In this document: positions 1 to 8,070 of the stretch, piece after piece
Position numbering within the stretch: the stretch's first letter is position 1
Layout of the letters: each line of letters begins with the position of its first letter
From: T3Sed10-213 sp012519365
GTDB lineage: Bacteria > Planctomycetota > Phycisphaerae > Sedimentisphaerales > Anaerohalosphaeraceae
Assembly (NCBI GenBank): GCA_033809355.1
Contig: JAPXLV010000031.1
Location: 1-31,576 of the forward strand
DNA length: 31,576 nt
Direction of reading: 5' to 3'
Notes under the pieces: generated by a model
What the model was told of the DNA's origin: nothing
The model's input: the letters and a program-made list of their open reading frames with translations, nothing else
The model's database searches: none
Translations under genes and position numbers: made by a program

Positions 1-13
1 GTGCAATATCCAT
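1..13 (-). CDS. start of an unidentified gene running off the left edge
   Basis: On the minus strand an ATG at 13-11 opens a reading frame starting M-D-I-A before the window ends. A Shine-Dalgarno GGAG (minus strand of 21-24) lies 7 nt upstream, which is ideal spacing. A perfect inverted repeat (24-46) abuts the Shine-Dalgarno. Four codons are too few to say what the protein is. Confidence 0.45.
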
Positions 14-23
14 AGCGATTCTC

Positions 24-46
24 CTTATAAGCACCATGCTTATAAG
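24..46 (-). promoter_or_regulatory. inverted repeat next to the ribosome binding site of the left-edge gene
   Basis: CTTATAAGCA (24-33) and TGCTTATAAG (37-46) form a perfect 10-bp inverted repeat around a 3-nt centre. On the minus strand it ends at the first G of the GGAG Shine-Dalgarno of the gene starting at 13. It could be an operator for a dimeric repressor or an mRNA hairpin that modulates ribosome access. The sequence alone does not decide between them. Confidence 0.45.
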
Positions 47-191
47 AAGTTATCGACGTTACCAACCGGTTTTCTTGAGCAATATTTGCGCCGTAGTATA
101 TCATTTGAAGGTATTATAACAAAGGGGATGAAACTTTGGAATAAAACTTTGGAAAATGCTGAAAAACCTCATTTTTGGCCTAAAAAAGGAA

Positions 192-275
192 TGCGGATGA
201 GAGGAGTCGAACCTCCACGGGCTAATGCCCACAGGCACCTGAAGCCTGCGCGTCTGCCAATTCCGCCACATCCGC
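192..275 (-). tRNA. tRNA-Leu (anticodon CAG)
   Basis: The minus strand folds as a class II tRNA. The acceptor stem GCGGATG/CATCCGC is 275-269 with 199-193. A D-arm with GG-AATTGGCAGA follows, then an anticodon loop CTTCAGG flanked by CAGG/CCTG (anticodon CAG, reading CUG codons). A long variable arm with GGGC-ATTA-GCCC and a T-loop TTCGACT complete it. The base at 192 gives discriminator A. CCA is not encoded, since the following bases read TTC, so it must be added by CCA-adding enzyme. Confidence 0.95.
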
Positions 276-287
276 GAAAGACTTATA

Positions 288-315
288 AATATAGTTTTAT
301 TTGCCCCGGCGTCAA
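288..315 (-). promoter_or_regulatory. sigma-70-type promoter of tRNA-Leu
   Basis: On the minus strand TTGACG (315-310) is followed after 16 bp by TATATT (293-288). Predicted initiation near 281 is only about six bases before the mature tRNA 5' end. Five of six bases match the consensus at -35 and five of six at -10. No gene on this strand links the upstream PAS-receiver gene stop (376) to the tRNA, so the tRNA probably has its own transcription start. Confidence 0.7.
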
Positions 316-375
316 GATTTATTTTTGGAATTTTCGGGCCGACGGCGGAGGGGAGGGGGGGGCAGTGGATTATTG

Positions 376-3153
376 CTATTTATTATCTGTTTTTATCTTG
401 GTGTGCATACACAATTGCACCATCTCGTCAATCTGAGCCTGGATTTTGTCCACATTCTGCTCGCGGAGGTTTTCTTCCAGTTGAGCGGCTTTTTCGGTAT
501 AGACGGCAAAGCCGCCCAAGCTTTTGAGGGCATGAATTTTTGCCGCCAATTCTTCAAAGTCGTTTTTGTTTAGGGCCTGGCGGATCTGTTCAATACGGCC
601 GGGCAGATTGTGGATGAAGGTTTCAATGGTTTTATGATAGACGGGGTCGCCTTCCAGAAACGAGGTGATTTCCAATCCCTTTTCGGCGTCCAGCATCTGT
701 TGTTTTTTGGATACGCAACGGCGTACTTTTTGTTCCAGCAGATTTCGGTCGATCGGCTTATTTAAGCAATCGCTGCAGCCTGCCTCGAGTGCAGCGAGTT
801 CATCGTCTTTTTCGTTTGAGGCGGTCATGGCGATAATCGTCGTGGCGGTGTTGAGGCCGTCGGCGCGGATACCTCGAATGGCCTCCAGACCGTTCCTATC
901 GGGCATCTGAATATCCATCAGGATCAGATCGAAGTGTTCCTTTTGGCACAGCGAGACAGCCTCCTGCCCTCCGGTGCATTGCACTGTCGTCATACCCAGA
1001 CGGGAAAGAATAATCTCCAGCAGCGTCAGATTTTCCGGGGCATCGTCCACGAGAAGAATACGAAGGGTCGGCCGGTTTTTGTCGGGCTCGATGTCGCGGT
1101 CATCTGTCGGCATATCGGTAGTCTCCTGAGGATTGCTGTGTTTGGATGAATGCGAAGAGGACGATTCTGCCACAGGCACAGAAGCTGCCGGGGTGTGGGT
1201 TGTCTGGGTCGGTGCAATGGCGCTGCGGCTTAGGCTTTCGAGACATGCGCCAATGCCGCTCTTCAATTCGTCAAGGTGCGTCTGCGGCTCGGCTGCGTTG
1301 AGCATCGCATCGGCGGTCTTCGAAAGCCGGTCAAACTGTTCTTGCAGGTCGCTCAACAGGCGGCGATACTTGTCAAGAACCTTTTCGAGATGTTGTTGTG
1401 TTTGTTTTAATTCACTGACATCCGTCAGCAGGGCCAAAAGGCCTTTGAGTTTGCTGTTTTCGTAAATCGGGTAGGTGATTGTCCAATAGCAATTTTCGCC
1501 CAGGCCGAGAGAGAAGGTCTGCTCGTGGAGACGGGGTGTTTTTGTAAAGTTGTGGATTTTCTGCTCAAATAAATCGGGCGGATTCAGGTCAAGAAGATCG
1601 GCAACTTTGCAGACCGTTGATGGCTGATTTTTCTCAAACCGTTTCCAGAAGGCGGCGTTGGCGTGCAGCACGTATCCCTTACGGTTGATCAGCAGGGCGG
1701 GTATGGGCATCGATTCAGTTACACAATGGCTGTTCAGTGCTGTGCAAAAGCGTTGCTGTTGGCTGTTTTTGAGATGGTCCTCTTTCAGCAGGCCGCCCAA
1801 CAGGCCTATGACGCGCCCTGCCTTGTCTTTAAGGGGAATCTTGGAGACCAAATAGTTATCCTTGCCGTAGGTCTGCGGCAAAAAGAGAAGCTCAATGTCT
1901 TTGTCCATCACTTCCATGTCCAGCGGCAGGCCTTCCTGCTGCTGTTCGAACACCTCCGAGTCGCTTGGGACAGGGCCGTAATCTATCGGTTCACAACCGG
2001 CGATGTGGGCGTATGGGTCGTTGTAACCGAGCAGTCGGCCTTCGCTGTCTTTCCAGTACAGACTCATCGGCACGGCATTGAGGATTGCCCGATAAAAAGC
2101 GATTTGCCGTTGGTAGTGCTGTTGAAGCTTTCGGCTCTGTTCGGAGACGTGGTGCAGTTCCACGGTTGCCTGTCCGAGAGCGATTTGCTGCTCGATGACG
2201 ATGCGTCGGCGCGCGGTACGCCAATACAGCAGCCAGATCAAAGAGACCGCCATAAATAAACACACCATCCCCAATTGAATCCCGCGTGCATGTTCGACCA
2301 CGGCGGTTTGGATGGCTTGTTCGGATTGAATGGATGCTATCGCCCAAGGGGCGGCCACCCCGTCAAGCGGGCTTTGACCGACAAGATAACGGCTCTGAGC
2401 AGCGGGTTTGTCATCGTCGAGGCAAAGTATTCCGACGCCGCCTCGCTGGTGTCGAATATCGTCAAGCAAATAGGCGCCGTGCAGTTGGTGCGGCCAATGC
2501 GGTTCAGAGAGCCGATCGGCTTGCTCGCAGCGGGCTGCAATGACACGCCCGTCGCCGCTGACCAGACAGAGTCGTGTGTCCAGATCTGTGGTGTTTGAGG
2601 TCAGCCGGTTGAGCAGGTCTTGAACGGACAGCCGAAGCACCAACGCCCCGGCGGCGGTTGTGTGCTCTTTTAAGGGATGAATCATGACCAGAGCCGGCGG
2701 ATCAGATTGCATATCGATGGTCAATCGCGGCGTCTTTGGGAGGGACAAGGCTTTAGCGGCATCAGCCGTCGATGAGGGAGAGGATAGGCCTTCGTGTGCG
2801 GCATTCTGGGGTTGGTTTGTCGTGAATTCATAGTTGTCCACCCGCTTTAGGGACAGTACCGCTGAATCCAACAGGGGAACGGCCAAATGCGGCGTTTGGG
2901 CAGTGTCATTGAGGGTTTGGCCGGGCTGATGGGTCTGTGCGGCCATTGACTGGAGATAGTCCGATAACAGGCTGAGCAGGTCATCAAAATGACGCTGAGC
3001 GGCGTAGGCCCGTTGCAGGAGGTTCTCTTGAGCGCGTTGGGTTAGTTTAGCCTCAAATTGTCGGATGTTAATTTGTCCGAGCATCAGCAGATACCCCAGG
3101 ACGCCGATGCAAAGCAAACCGAGCCAAATTGTCTTTGTTTGGCGAAGTTTCAT
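376..3153 (-). CDS. membrane PAS-receiver-Hpt phosphorelay protein without kinase core
   Basis: This 925-residue signalling protein has a membrane helix at about 9-26, an extracytoplasmic sensor region to about 290 and a second helix at 293-312. A coiled coil (315-350) and two PAS-like regions (about 352-460 and 470-585) follow, then a coiled coil (585-625) and a Ser/Thr-rich linker (640-695). The receiver domain spans 697-815, with acidic D703/D704, phospho-acceptor D747, T777 and K799. A C-terminal Hpt domain carries H874 in IHALKSLGG. No HisKA H-box and no N/G1/G2 ATP-binding boxes occur anywhere, although about 110 residues separate PAS2 from the receiver. It therefore resembles a hybrid sensor kinase with the catalytic core missing, and probably takes phosphoryl groups from another kinase. 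The start is supported by AAAGGT five bases upstream of the ATG. The gene is monocistronic in this window. Confidence 0.85.
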   Translation of the reverse strand: MKLRQTKTIWLGLLCIGVLGYLLMLGQINIRQFEAKLTQRAQENLLQRAYAAQRHFDDLLSLLSDYLQSMAAQTHQPGQTLNDTAQTPHLAVPLLDSAVLSLKRVDNYEFTTNQPQNAAHEGLSSPSSTADAAKALSLPKTPRLTIDMQSDPPALVMIHPLKEHTTAAGALVLRLSVQDLLNRLTSNTTDLDTRLCLVSGDGRVIAARCEQADRLSEPHWPHQLHGAYLLDDIRHQRGGVGILCLDDDKPAAQSRYLVGQSPLDGVAAPWAIASIQSEQAIQTAVVEHARGIQLGMVCLFMAVSLIWLLYWRTARRRIVIEQQIALGQATVELHHVSEQSRKLQQHYQRQIAFYRAILNAVPMSLYWKDSEGRLLGYNDPYAHIAGCEPIDYGPVPSDSEVFEQQQEGLPLDMEVMDKDIELLFLPQTYGKDNYLVSKIPLKDKAGRVIGLLGGLLKEDHLKNSQQQRFCTALNSHCVTESMPIPALLINRKGYVLHANAAFWKRFEKNQPSTVCKVADLLDLNPPDLFEQKIHNFTKTPRLHEQTFSLGLGENCYWTITYPIYENSKLKGLLALLTDVSELKQTQQHLEKVLDKYRRLLSDLQEQFDRLSKTADAMLNAAEPQTHLDELKSGIGACLESLSRSAIAPTQTTHTPAASVPVAESSSSHSSKHSNPQETTDMPTDDRDIEPDKNRPTLRILLVDDAPENLTLLEIILSRLGMTTVQCTGGQEAVSLCQKEHFDLILMDIQMPDRNGLEAIRGIRADGLNTATTIIAMTASNEKDDELAALEAGCSDCLNKPIDRNLLEQKVRRCVSKKQQMLDAEKGLEITSFLEGDPVYHKTIETFIHNLPGRIEQIRQALNKNDFEELAAKIHALKSLGGFAVYTEKAAQLEENLREQNVDKIQAQIDEMVQLCMHTKIKTDNK

Positions 3154-3598
3154 CGATACCTTTATGCGTAAACCCTAAGATGACGCATGCGACAGTGTCC
3201 GTTTATTTTCGGCTGTTTGCGGGGGATGCTTAACCAGCCAATGCCAGATATCCCAATAAAAAACCATACTATAGAGATGGGGAATGAATTAAGAATTTGG
3301 AACTGAGAATGAGGGATTGAATGTCAGAGAATGAGACATTCAGTATCGTATCTATCGTAATGTGAAATAAATTGCCATGTCGTAAGTGTGAATGCTGACG
3401 GTCGTGCCCTTGCCTTCTTGGGGGTGTCCTCTGTGGGTTTAATTTTGGCAAGAGGTGTCAATGCGGCACGGGGAAATGCCGATAATCCGATAGGATGTTT
3501 TAAGAGTTGGTTTTTTTGTTGTCTAGGTGTAAAATAGATTTTTTCTGACAGGCGTTTTATTATCCGTTATAAGAAAAGTTTTTTTGGAAGGAAATATT
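3154..3598. other. intergenic region between two divergent genes
   Basis: About 445 bp separate the starts of the PAS-receiver-Hpt gene (minus) and the PIN-TRAM gene (plus). The interval holds a perfect 8-bp stem-loop at 3318-3342 (TGAATGTC and GACATTCA around a 9-nt loop). A short direct repeat of TATCGTA lies just right of it, and a plausible plus-strand promoter sits at 3507-3535. The 60-codon minus-strand frame at 3269-3451 has no recognisable protein features, and I do not call it a gene. I see no other RNA or coding signal. Confidence 0.5.
3507..3535 (+). promoter_or_regulatory. possible sigma-70 promoter of the PIN-TRAM gene
   Basis: TTGGTT (3507-3512) and TAAAAT (3530-3535) are separated by 17 bp. 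Initiation would be near 3542, giving a leader of roughly 57 nt before the ATG at 3599. The match is moderate and the region is AT-rich, so chance resemblance is possible. Confidence 0.4.
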
Positions 3599-4684
3599 AT
3601 GATTTTGTTATATTTTATCCGATTTTTATTTTTTGTAACGGCCACCGCGTTTCTTTTTGTCGGGCTGCATGAGACCGCCCGCACCCAACAGGATATTTAT
3701 GTGTTTGTGATGGGCTTGGTGCTGACGGTGTTGGCCATCGTGGTGGAGTGGTTGACGCCCAAAAAATCGCTGTCGGCACTGGCGGGGGTATTTTTTGGTC
3801 TGCTGATTGGGTTGGTGGTCAGTTGGGGGCTGAGCCGGGTCATCCAGATGGTTAATGTGATTTATTTTGAGCTGGAGGAAAAGACCCTGAATATGGTGGT
3901 CTGGTTTGTCGGGACATGCGTCTGTTATTTGTGTATCAGCATTGTTTTGCGGACCAAGGATGATTTTCGCACGATTATTCCCTATATTGAATTTTCCCGT
4001 CAGACCAAAGGGCTTCGGCCGCTGGTGTTGGATACGTCGGTGATTATTGATGGGCGGATTGCCGATATTGCCCAGACTCGGCTGTTTGATGCGCCGTTGA
4101 TTGTGCCGCGGTTTGTGCTGAACGAATTGCAGCTTGTGGCCGATTCGAGCGACAAAATCAAGCGCAATCGGGGGCGTCGGGGGCTGGATATTCTCAACAA
4201 ACTCCAGAACAGCTCAATGGTGGAGGTTAAAATCGATGATACGCCGCCGCCGGGCGTGGAGTCGGATACTGACGTGGATCAAAAATTGATTGCCTTTGCT
4301 AAAAACTGTGACGGGCGGCTGGTTACCAATGATTTTAACCTGAACAAGGTCGCTTCGCTTCGGGGTGTGGACGTAATCAACATCAATGAGCTGGCCAACG
4401 CCCTGAAGACCGTTACGCTGCCGGGCGAGACGATGCAGGTCAAAATCCTGCGTCCGGGCGAGGAACCGACACAGGGTGTCGGCTACCTTGAGGATGGCAC
4501 GATGGTGGTTGTCGAGAACAGCAGCGACCGCATCGGTCAGACGGTTACGTTTGTCGTGACCAGCGCCTTGCAGACCTCGGCCGGCCGTATGATTTTCGGC
4601 AGGTACGAAAATGGGGCCGACAGCAGTTTTCAGACGGTCGGCTCCGGACAGCGGACGAATTCACGACGGCAACCCATGCGATAA
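3599..4684 (+). CDS. YacL-type PIN-TRAM membrane protein
   Basis: This 361-residue protein has about four N-terminal membrane helices (near 4-24, 34-52, 58-78 and 99-118), then a cytoplasmic PIN domain (about 141-262) and a TRAM domain (about 272-334). This is the layout of the Bacillus YacL family. Acidic PIN positions are visible: D145 in LVLDTSVIIDGR, E176 in VLNELQ, D224/D226 in SDTDVDQ and D245 in VTNDFN. PIN domains are metal-dependent nucleases and TRAM binds RNA, so a membrane-tethered RNase is plausible; the substrate is unknown. The ATG at 3599 is preferred over an in-frame TTG at 3584, because GGAAGGA at 3586-3592 is then placed six bases upstream. The PatB-like gene follows after 12 bp and may be cotranscribed. 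Confidence 0.9.
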   Translation: MILLYFIRFLFFVTATAFLFVGLHETARTQQDIYVFVMGLVLTVLAIVVEWLTPKKSLSALAGVFFGLLIGLVVSWGLSRVIQMVNVIYFELEEKTLNMVVWFVGTCVCYLCISIVLRTKDDFRTIIPYIEFSRQTKGLRPLVLDTSVIIDGRIADIAQTRLFDAPLIVPRFVLNELQLVADSSDKIKRNRGRRGLDILNKLQNSSMVEVKIDDTPPPGVESDTDVDQKLIAFAKNCDGRLVTNDFNLNKVASLRGVDVININELANALKTVTLPGETMQVKILRPGEEPTQGVGYLEDGTMVVVENSSDRIGQTVTFVVTSALQTSAGRMIFGRYENGADSSFQTVGSGQRTNSRRQPMR

Positions 4685-4696
4685 TCTCCGGCAACG

Positions 4697-5863
4697 ATGC
4701 CCATGGATGACAGCACGATGAGGTCAGCTCTGTTTGATACGTGTCTGGGCCGGGAGGATACCGACAGTTTGAAATGGTCGCGCTACCGCGGTCGGGATGT
4801 GCTTCCGATGTGGGTAGCGGATATGGATTTTCGCTGTGCTGAGCCGATTATCGAGGCGATGCGGCGGCGTGTGGATCATGGCGTATTCGGCTATGCCGTG
4901 GCGTGGCCGGCCGATTACGAGGCGGTTATTGACTGGGTGGGCCAGCAGCACGGCTGGGCGATTCGACGGGAGTGGATTCTCTGGCTGCCCGGATTGGTGC
5001 CGGCGTTGAATGTGGCCTGTCGGGCATTTGCCGGGCCGGGTGAAGGGGTGTTGACGTTTACGCCGGTGTATCCCCCTTTTCTCGTTGCCCCGACGTTTTC
5101 CGGTCGGGAAGTTGTTAAATGTCCCCTGCGGCAGGAGCGAGGCCGATGGGGTTTTGAGCCGGCTGCTTTGGCCGAGGCGGCAACGCCGCAAACGCGGCTT
5201 TTGCTGTTGTGCTCGCCGCACAATCCGGTCGGGCGCGTGTGGACACGTCAGGAATTGCTGGAGGTGGCGCAATTTTGTGTGGAACGCGGCATCATTCTCT
5301 GTTCGGATGAAATTCATTGCGACTTGGTTGTGGAGCCGACTTGTCGTCATACTCCTACAGCGACGCTGTCTGCTGAGATTGCCGAGCGGACGGTAACATT
5401 GATGTCGCCGGCCAAGACGTTTAATCTGCCTGGGCTGAACTGCGGGTTTGCGATTATCCCGAACGAAAAACTCCGACAGCAATTTTTGCAGGCAATGCGA
5501 GGGATTCTGCCGCACGTCAATATACTGGGCTACACGGCCTGTCGGGCGGCCTTTACGCGGGGTGCCGCGTGGCATCGGGAGTTAATCGCCTATTTGCGCG
5601 ACAATCGGGATTATGTGTATCAGGCTGTCAATGCCTTGCCGGCTCTTTCGATGGGGCCGGTCGAGGGGACTTATCTGGCCTGGATTGACGCGAGGGGACT
5701 GGCCGTTGAACAGCCGGCCAAATGGTTTGAGCAGGCCGGTGTGGGCGTTTCCGACGGCAAGGAGTTTGACGGTGATGGTTTTGTCCGGCTGAACTTCGGC
5801 TGTCCACGGACGCTGCTCGAGCAGGCCATTGAACGCATCAGCAACGCTATGGCAACACGATAA
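4697..5863 (+). CDS. patB: MalY/PatB-family PLP-dependent C-S lyase
   Basis: This 388-residue fold-type I aminotransferase-like enzyme belongs to the MalY/PatB family, which cleaves cystathionine and related C-S bonds to homocysteine, pyruvate and ammonia. Visible family marks are the N-terminal PMWVADMDF (about 37-45), LCSPHNPVGRVW (171-182), the PLP-contacting SDEIHCDL (203-210) and SPAKTFNLPGL with the Schiff-base lysine at K240. Length is normal for the family. The Shine-Dalgarno is weak; ATGs at codons 3 and 8 are alternatives. The next gene starts three bases after the stop and encodes a methionine sulfoxide reductase, so the pair probably serves sulfur amino acid metabolism. A true aminotransferase activity on another substrate cannot be excluded. 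Confidence 0.85.
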   Translation: MPMDDSTMRSALFDTCLGREDTDSLKWSRYRGRDVLPMWVADMDFRCAEPIIEAMRRRVDHGVFGYAVAWPADYEAVIDWVGQQHGWAIRREWILWLPGLVPALNVACRAFAGPGEGVLTFTPVYPPFLVAPTFSGREVVKCPLRQERGRWGFEPAALAEAATPQTRLLLLCSPHNPVGRVWTRQELLEVAQFCVERGIILCSDEIHCDLVVEPTCRHTPTATLSAEIAERTVTLMSPAKTFNLPGLNCGFAIIPNEKLRQQFLQAMRGILPHVNILGYTACRAAFTRGAAWHRELIAYLRDNRDYVYQAVNALPALSMGPVEGTYLAWIDARGLAVEQPAKWFEQAGVGVSDGKEFDGDGFVRLNFGCPRTLLEQAIERISNAMATR

Positions 5864-5866
5864 CCT

Positions 5867-6334
5867 ATGGAACAGCAAAAACAGCACCGCTACGGACGGA
5901 TAATCAGTCAACTGGAGCAGTTTTTTACGGTCACGCCCGATCCGATAGCGCGGATGGCCACGGCCGCGGCGTTGCTGGCCGGCAAGCTGCCGCAGTTTTT
6001 TTGGATCGGCTTTTACCGCCTTATCGATGGGCAACTTTTGGTCGGGCCGTATCAAGGGGCGCTGGCCTGTCAAAATCTGCCGGCCGGTAAAGGGGTTTGC
6101 TGGGCGTGCGTTGAGCGGGGCAGCTCCATTATCGTGCCGGATGTACGTCAGTTTCCCGGCCATATCGCCTGCGATGCCCGCAGCAAATCCGAGGTGGTTG
6201 TGCCGTGTCGCGACAGGCAGGGCCGTATTCGAGCCGTCCTGGATGCCGACAGCGACAAATTGAATACCTTTGATAGCGTGGATGCGGTGTACCTGGAGCG
6301 TATTGCCGCGATGATCTACAGCGAGGCGGAGTAA
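5867..6334 (+). CDS. msrC: GAF-domain free methionine-(R)-sulfoxide reductase
   Basis: This 155-residue single-GAF protein of the fRMsr (YebR) family reduces free methionine-(R)-sulfoxide in the cytoplasm using thioredoxin. The three cysteines used by E. coli fRMsr (C84, C94, C118) are matched here by C68, C78 and C102 with identical spacing of 10 and 24 residues, in ALACQNLPAGKGVC and GHIACDARSKSE. The motif VLDADS near 124-129 is also typical. Two additional cysteines, C81 and C114, lie close to the active site. The start is three bases after the patB-like stop and lacks a strong Shine-Dalgarno, so translation is probably coupled. Confidence 0.92.
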   Translation: MEQQKQHRYGRIISQLEQFFTVTPDPIARMATAAALLAGKLPQFFWIGFYRLIDGQLLVGPYQGALACQNLPAGKGVCWACVERGSSIIVPDVRQFPGHIACDARSKSEVVVPCRDRQGRIRAVLDADSDKLNTFDSVDAVYLERIAAMIYSEAE

Positions 6335-6378
6335 TCCCTTCTAATGCTGACAGGTGACGGCTTTTTGGGAAAATGCTG

Positions 6379-6406
6379 TTGCGTTTGGCCGTTTTTTCTA
6401 TACAAT
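6379..6406 (+). promoter_or_regulatory. possible sigma-70 promoter before the GspE-like gene
   Basis: TTGCGT (6379-6384) and TACAAT (6401-6406) lie 16 bp apart in the 104-bp gap before the ATPase gene. The predicted leader is about 26 nt and contains the GGAGG Shine-Dalgarno. The match is moderate. Confidence 0.4.
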
Positions 6407-6438
6407 AGGAGTTAACCAATGTTTTGGAGGCAGCAGAG

Positions 6439-8061
6439 ATGGAACCAACGGGACTGGCAGCAGCCGGACTGTTGGGGGGATTGAATTATTCGACGATGCT
6501 GGGCCGCTGCCTGAGCGTGGGCGATGAGTTCGCATTGCCGTTTAGCATCCTAAAAATCACATTTTTTCTTGGCTGGTTTTATCTGTGTCTGTATTCCGTT
6601 AAACGGTCCGATGCCAGCGGGTTGATTTCAAATACTTATCGGTCCTATTTCAACCTGGCGGCACTGGCGATCGGGCCGTTGGCATTGATCGTGTTGTTCA
6701 TTGCCGACACCATCCGCCGCTTGTCCGAAGGCGACCTTGACATACGCGATGTGCCGCGGTATGTGATGGATTCAATTGTCGGGCACCGCAAGCCCAAACG
6801 CCGTGTTGTGCACAATGCCCCCGCGATTGAGTTGATGGATACGACCGGACGGGTATTCGCCGATGTGTATTCCCGCCAGATTCGCTCGCGAAGCCACGAA
6901 TACGAAACACAAATCCGCACCGAGAAGATGACGCTGGATGCGATTCAAAGCCGTGCCAGCGATATTCTGATTGACCCGAAGGGCGACTCTCACTATGCCG
7001 TTCGCTTTCGTGTGGATGGGTTTCTGCGCGAATATGACGTTCTGCCCGCTCAAAAGGCTCAGCCGATTATCAACAGTCTCAAGGCCATTTCCGGGATGGA
7101 CATTGCCGAAAAGCGGCGTCCTCAGGATGGGGCGTTTATGGCCCGGCTGCCGGAAGGACAGGTATATTTTCGTATGGCCAGTTCGGGCGTCCTCGGCGGC
7201 GAAAAACTGGCGATACGTATTCTTGATCAGACCAAGGGGCCGATGAAGCCGTCCGAGATCGGTTTTTCACCGGAGCAAATTAAATTGCTCAAGCAGATTG
7301 TTGAGCAGCCCTCGGGGATGGTGCTGGTCTGCGGCCCGACCGGCAGCGGCAAGACCACGACGTTGTACGGCTTGCTTCAGACGGTGGATTTCGCTCAGCG
7401 TAACGTGATTACGATTGAAGACCCCATCGAGCATGTGATTGCCAATCTCAGCCAGATTGAGATTAATACGCGAGCGGGGGTTACCTTTGCCAGCGCATTG
7501 CGCAGTGTTCTGCGTCAGGATCCGGACGTTATTTGCATCGGCGAAATCCGCGACAGTGAGACGGCACAGATCGCGCTTCAGGCCGCCCAGACAGGGCATC
7601 TGGTGATGGCGACGATGCACAGCAGCAGCAATATGGCCGCCATTGTTCGCCTGATGGATTTGGGGGTGCGTCCCTTGCTGATTGCCTCGGCGTTAAAGGT
7701 GATTATTTCCCAGCGGCTGATTCGACGTCTGTGTCCGTATTGCAAAGGGCCGGCCACCCTTTCGCAAAGTCAGGTGGAGTATTGCGAAAGAAGTCATCTT
7801 GACGCCAAATTGCTGCTGGAGGCTCACGGCTGCGGCCATTGCGCCGGCACCGGCTATTATGGGCGAACGGCCCTGATGGATGTGATGTATATGGACGATG
7901 CCCTGCGGCAGATGCTGTGCAACCAAACGATCTCCGCCGGGGAGTTGAAGGAAAAAGGCGATCAGCAGTTTTACGCGACGCTTCGCAAAATCGGCATGCA
8001 GAAGGTAATAGAAGGGCAGACCTGCCTCAAAGAAATCAAACGGGTAACTTCTCAATTGTAA
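6439..8061 (+). CDS. membrane-anchored GspE/PilB-family secretion ATPase
   Basis: This 540-residue ATPase belongs to the type II secretion/type IV pilus assembly family. Visible marks are Walker A GPTGSGKT (299-306), the aspartate box ITIEDPIEH (325-332), Walker B DVICIGEIRD (363-372), the histidine box around GHLVMATMHS (386-395) and the zinc tetracysteine C432/C435 with C465/C468. The usual N-terminal GspE/MshE domain is absent; two hydrophobic segments (about 37-54 and 71-90) take its place. The enzyme is therefore probably tethered to the inner membrane directly. The ATG at 6439 is chosen over the TTG at 6424 because GGAGG at 6426-6430 precedes it by eight bases. A CvpA-like membrane protein follows immediately. 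No secretin, GspF or pilin is adjacent. Confidence 0.88.
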   Translation: MEPTGLAAAGLLGGLNYSTMLGRCLSVGDEFALPFSILKITFFLGWFYLCLYSVKRSDASGLISNTYRSYFNLAALAIGPLALIVLFIADTIRRLSEGDLDIRDVPRYVMDSIVGHRKPKRRVVHNAPAIELMDTTGRVFADVYSRQIRSRSHEYETQIRTEKMTLDAIQSRASDILIDPKGDSHYAVRFRVDGFLREYDVLPAQKAQPIINSLKAISGMDIAEKRRPQDGAFMARLPEGQVYFRMASSGVLGGEKLAIRILDQTKGPMKPSEIGFSPEQIKLLKQIVEQPSGMVLVCGPTGSGKTTTLYGLLQTVDFAQRNVITIEDPIEHVIANLSQIEINTRAGVTFASALRSVLRQDPDVICIGEIRDSETAQIALQAAQTGHLVMATMHSSSNMAAIVRLMDLGVRPLLIASALKVIISQRLIRRLCPYCKGPATLSQSQVEYCERSHLDAKLLLEAHGCGHCAGTGYYGRTALMDVMYMDDALRQMLCNQTISAGELKEKGDQQFYATLRKIGMQKVIEGQTCLKEIKRVTSQL

Positions 8062-8070
8062 GGAATGGCG

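Noticed and set aside
4724..5575. 283-codon minus-strand frame
   Set aside because: Antisense to the PatB-like gene in GC-rich sequence; Arg/Pro-rich translation typical of a shadow frame.
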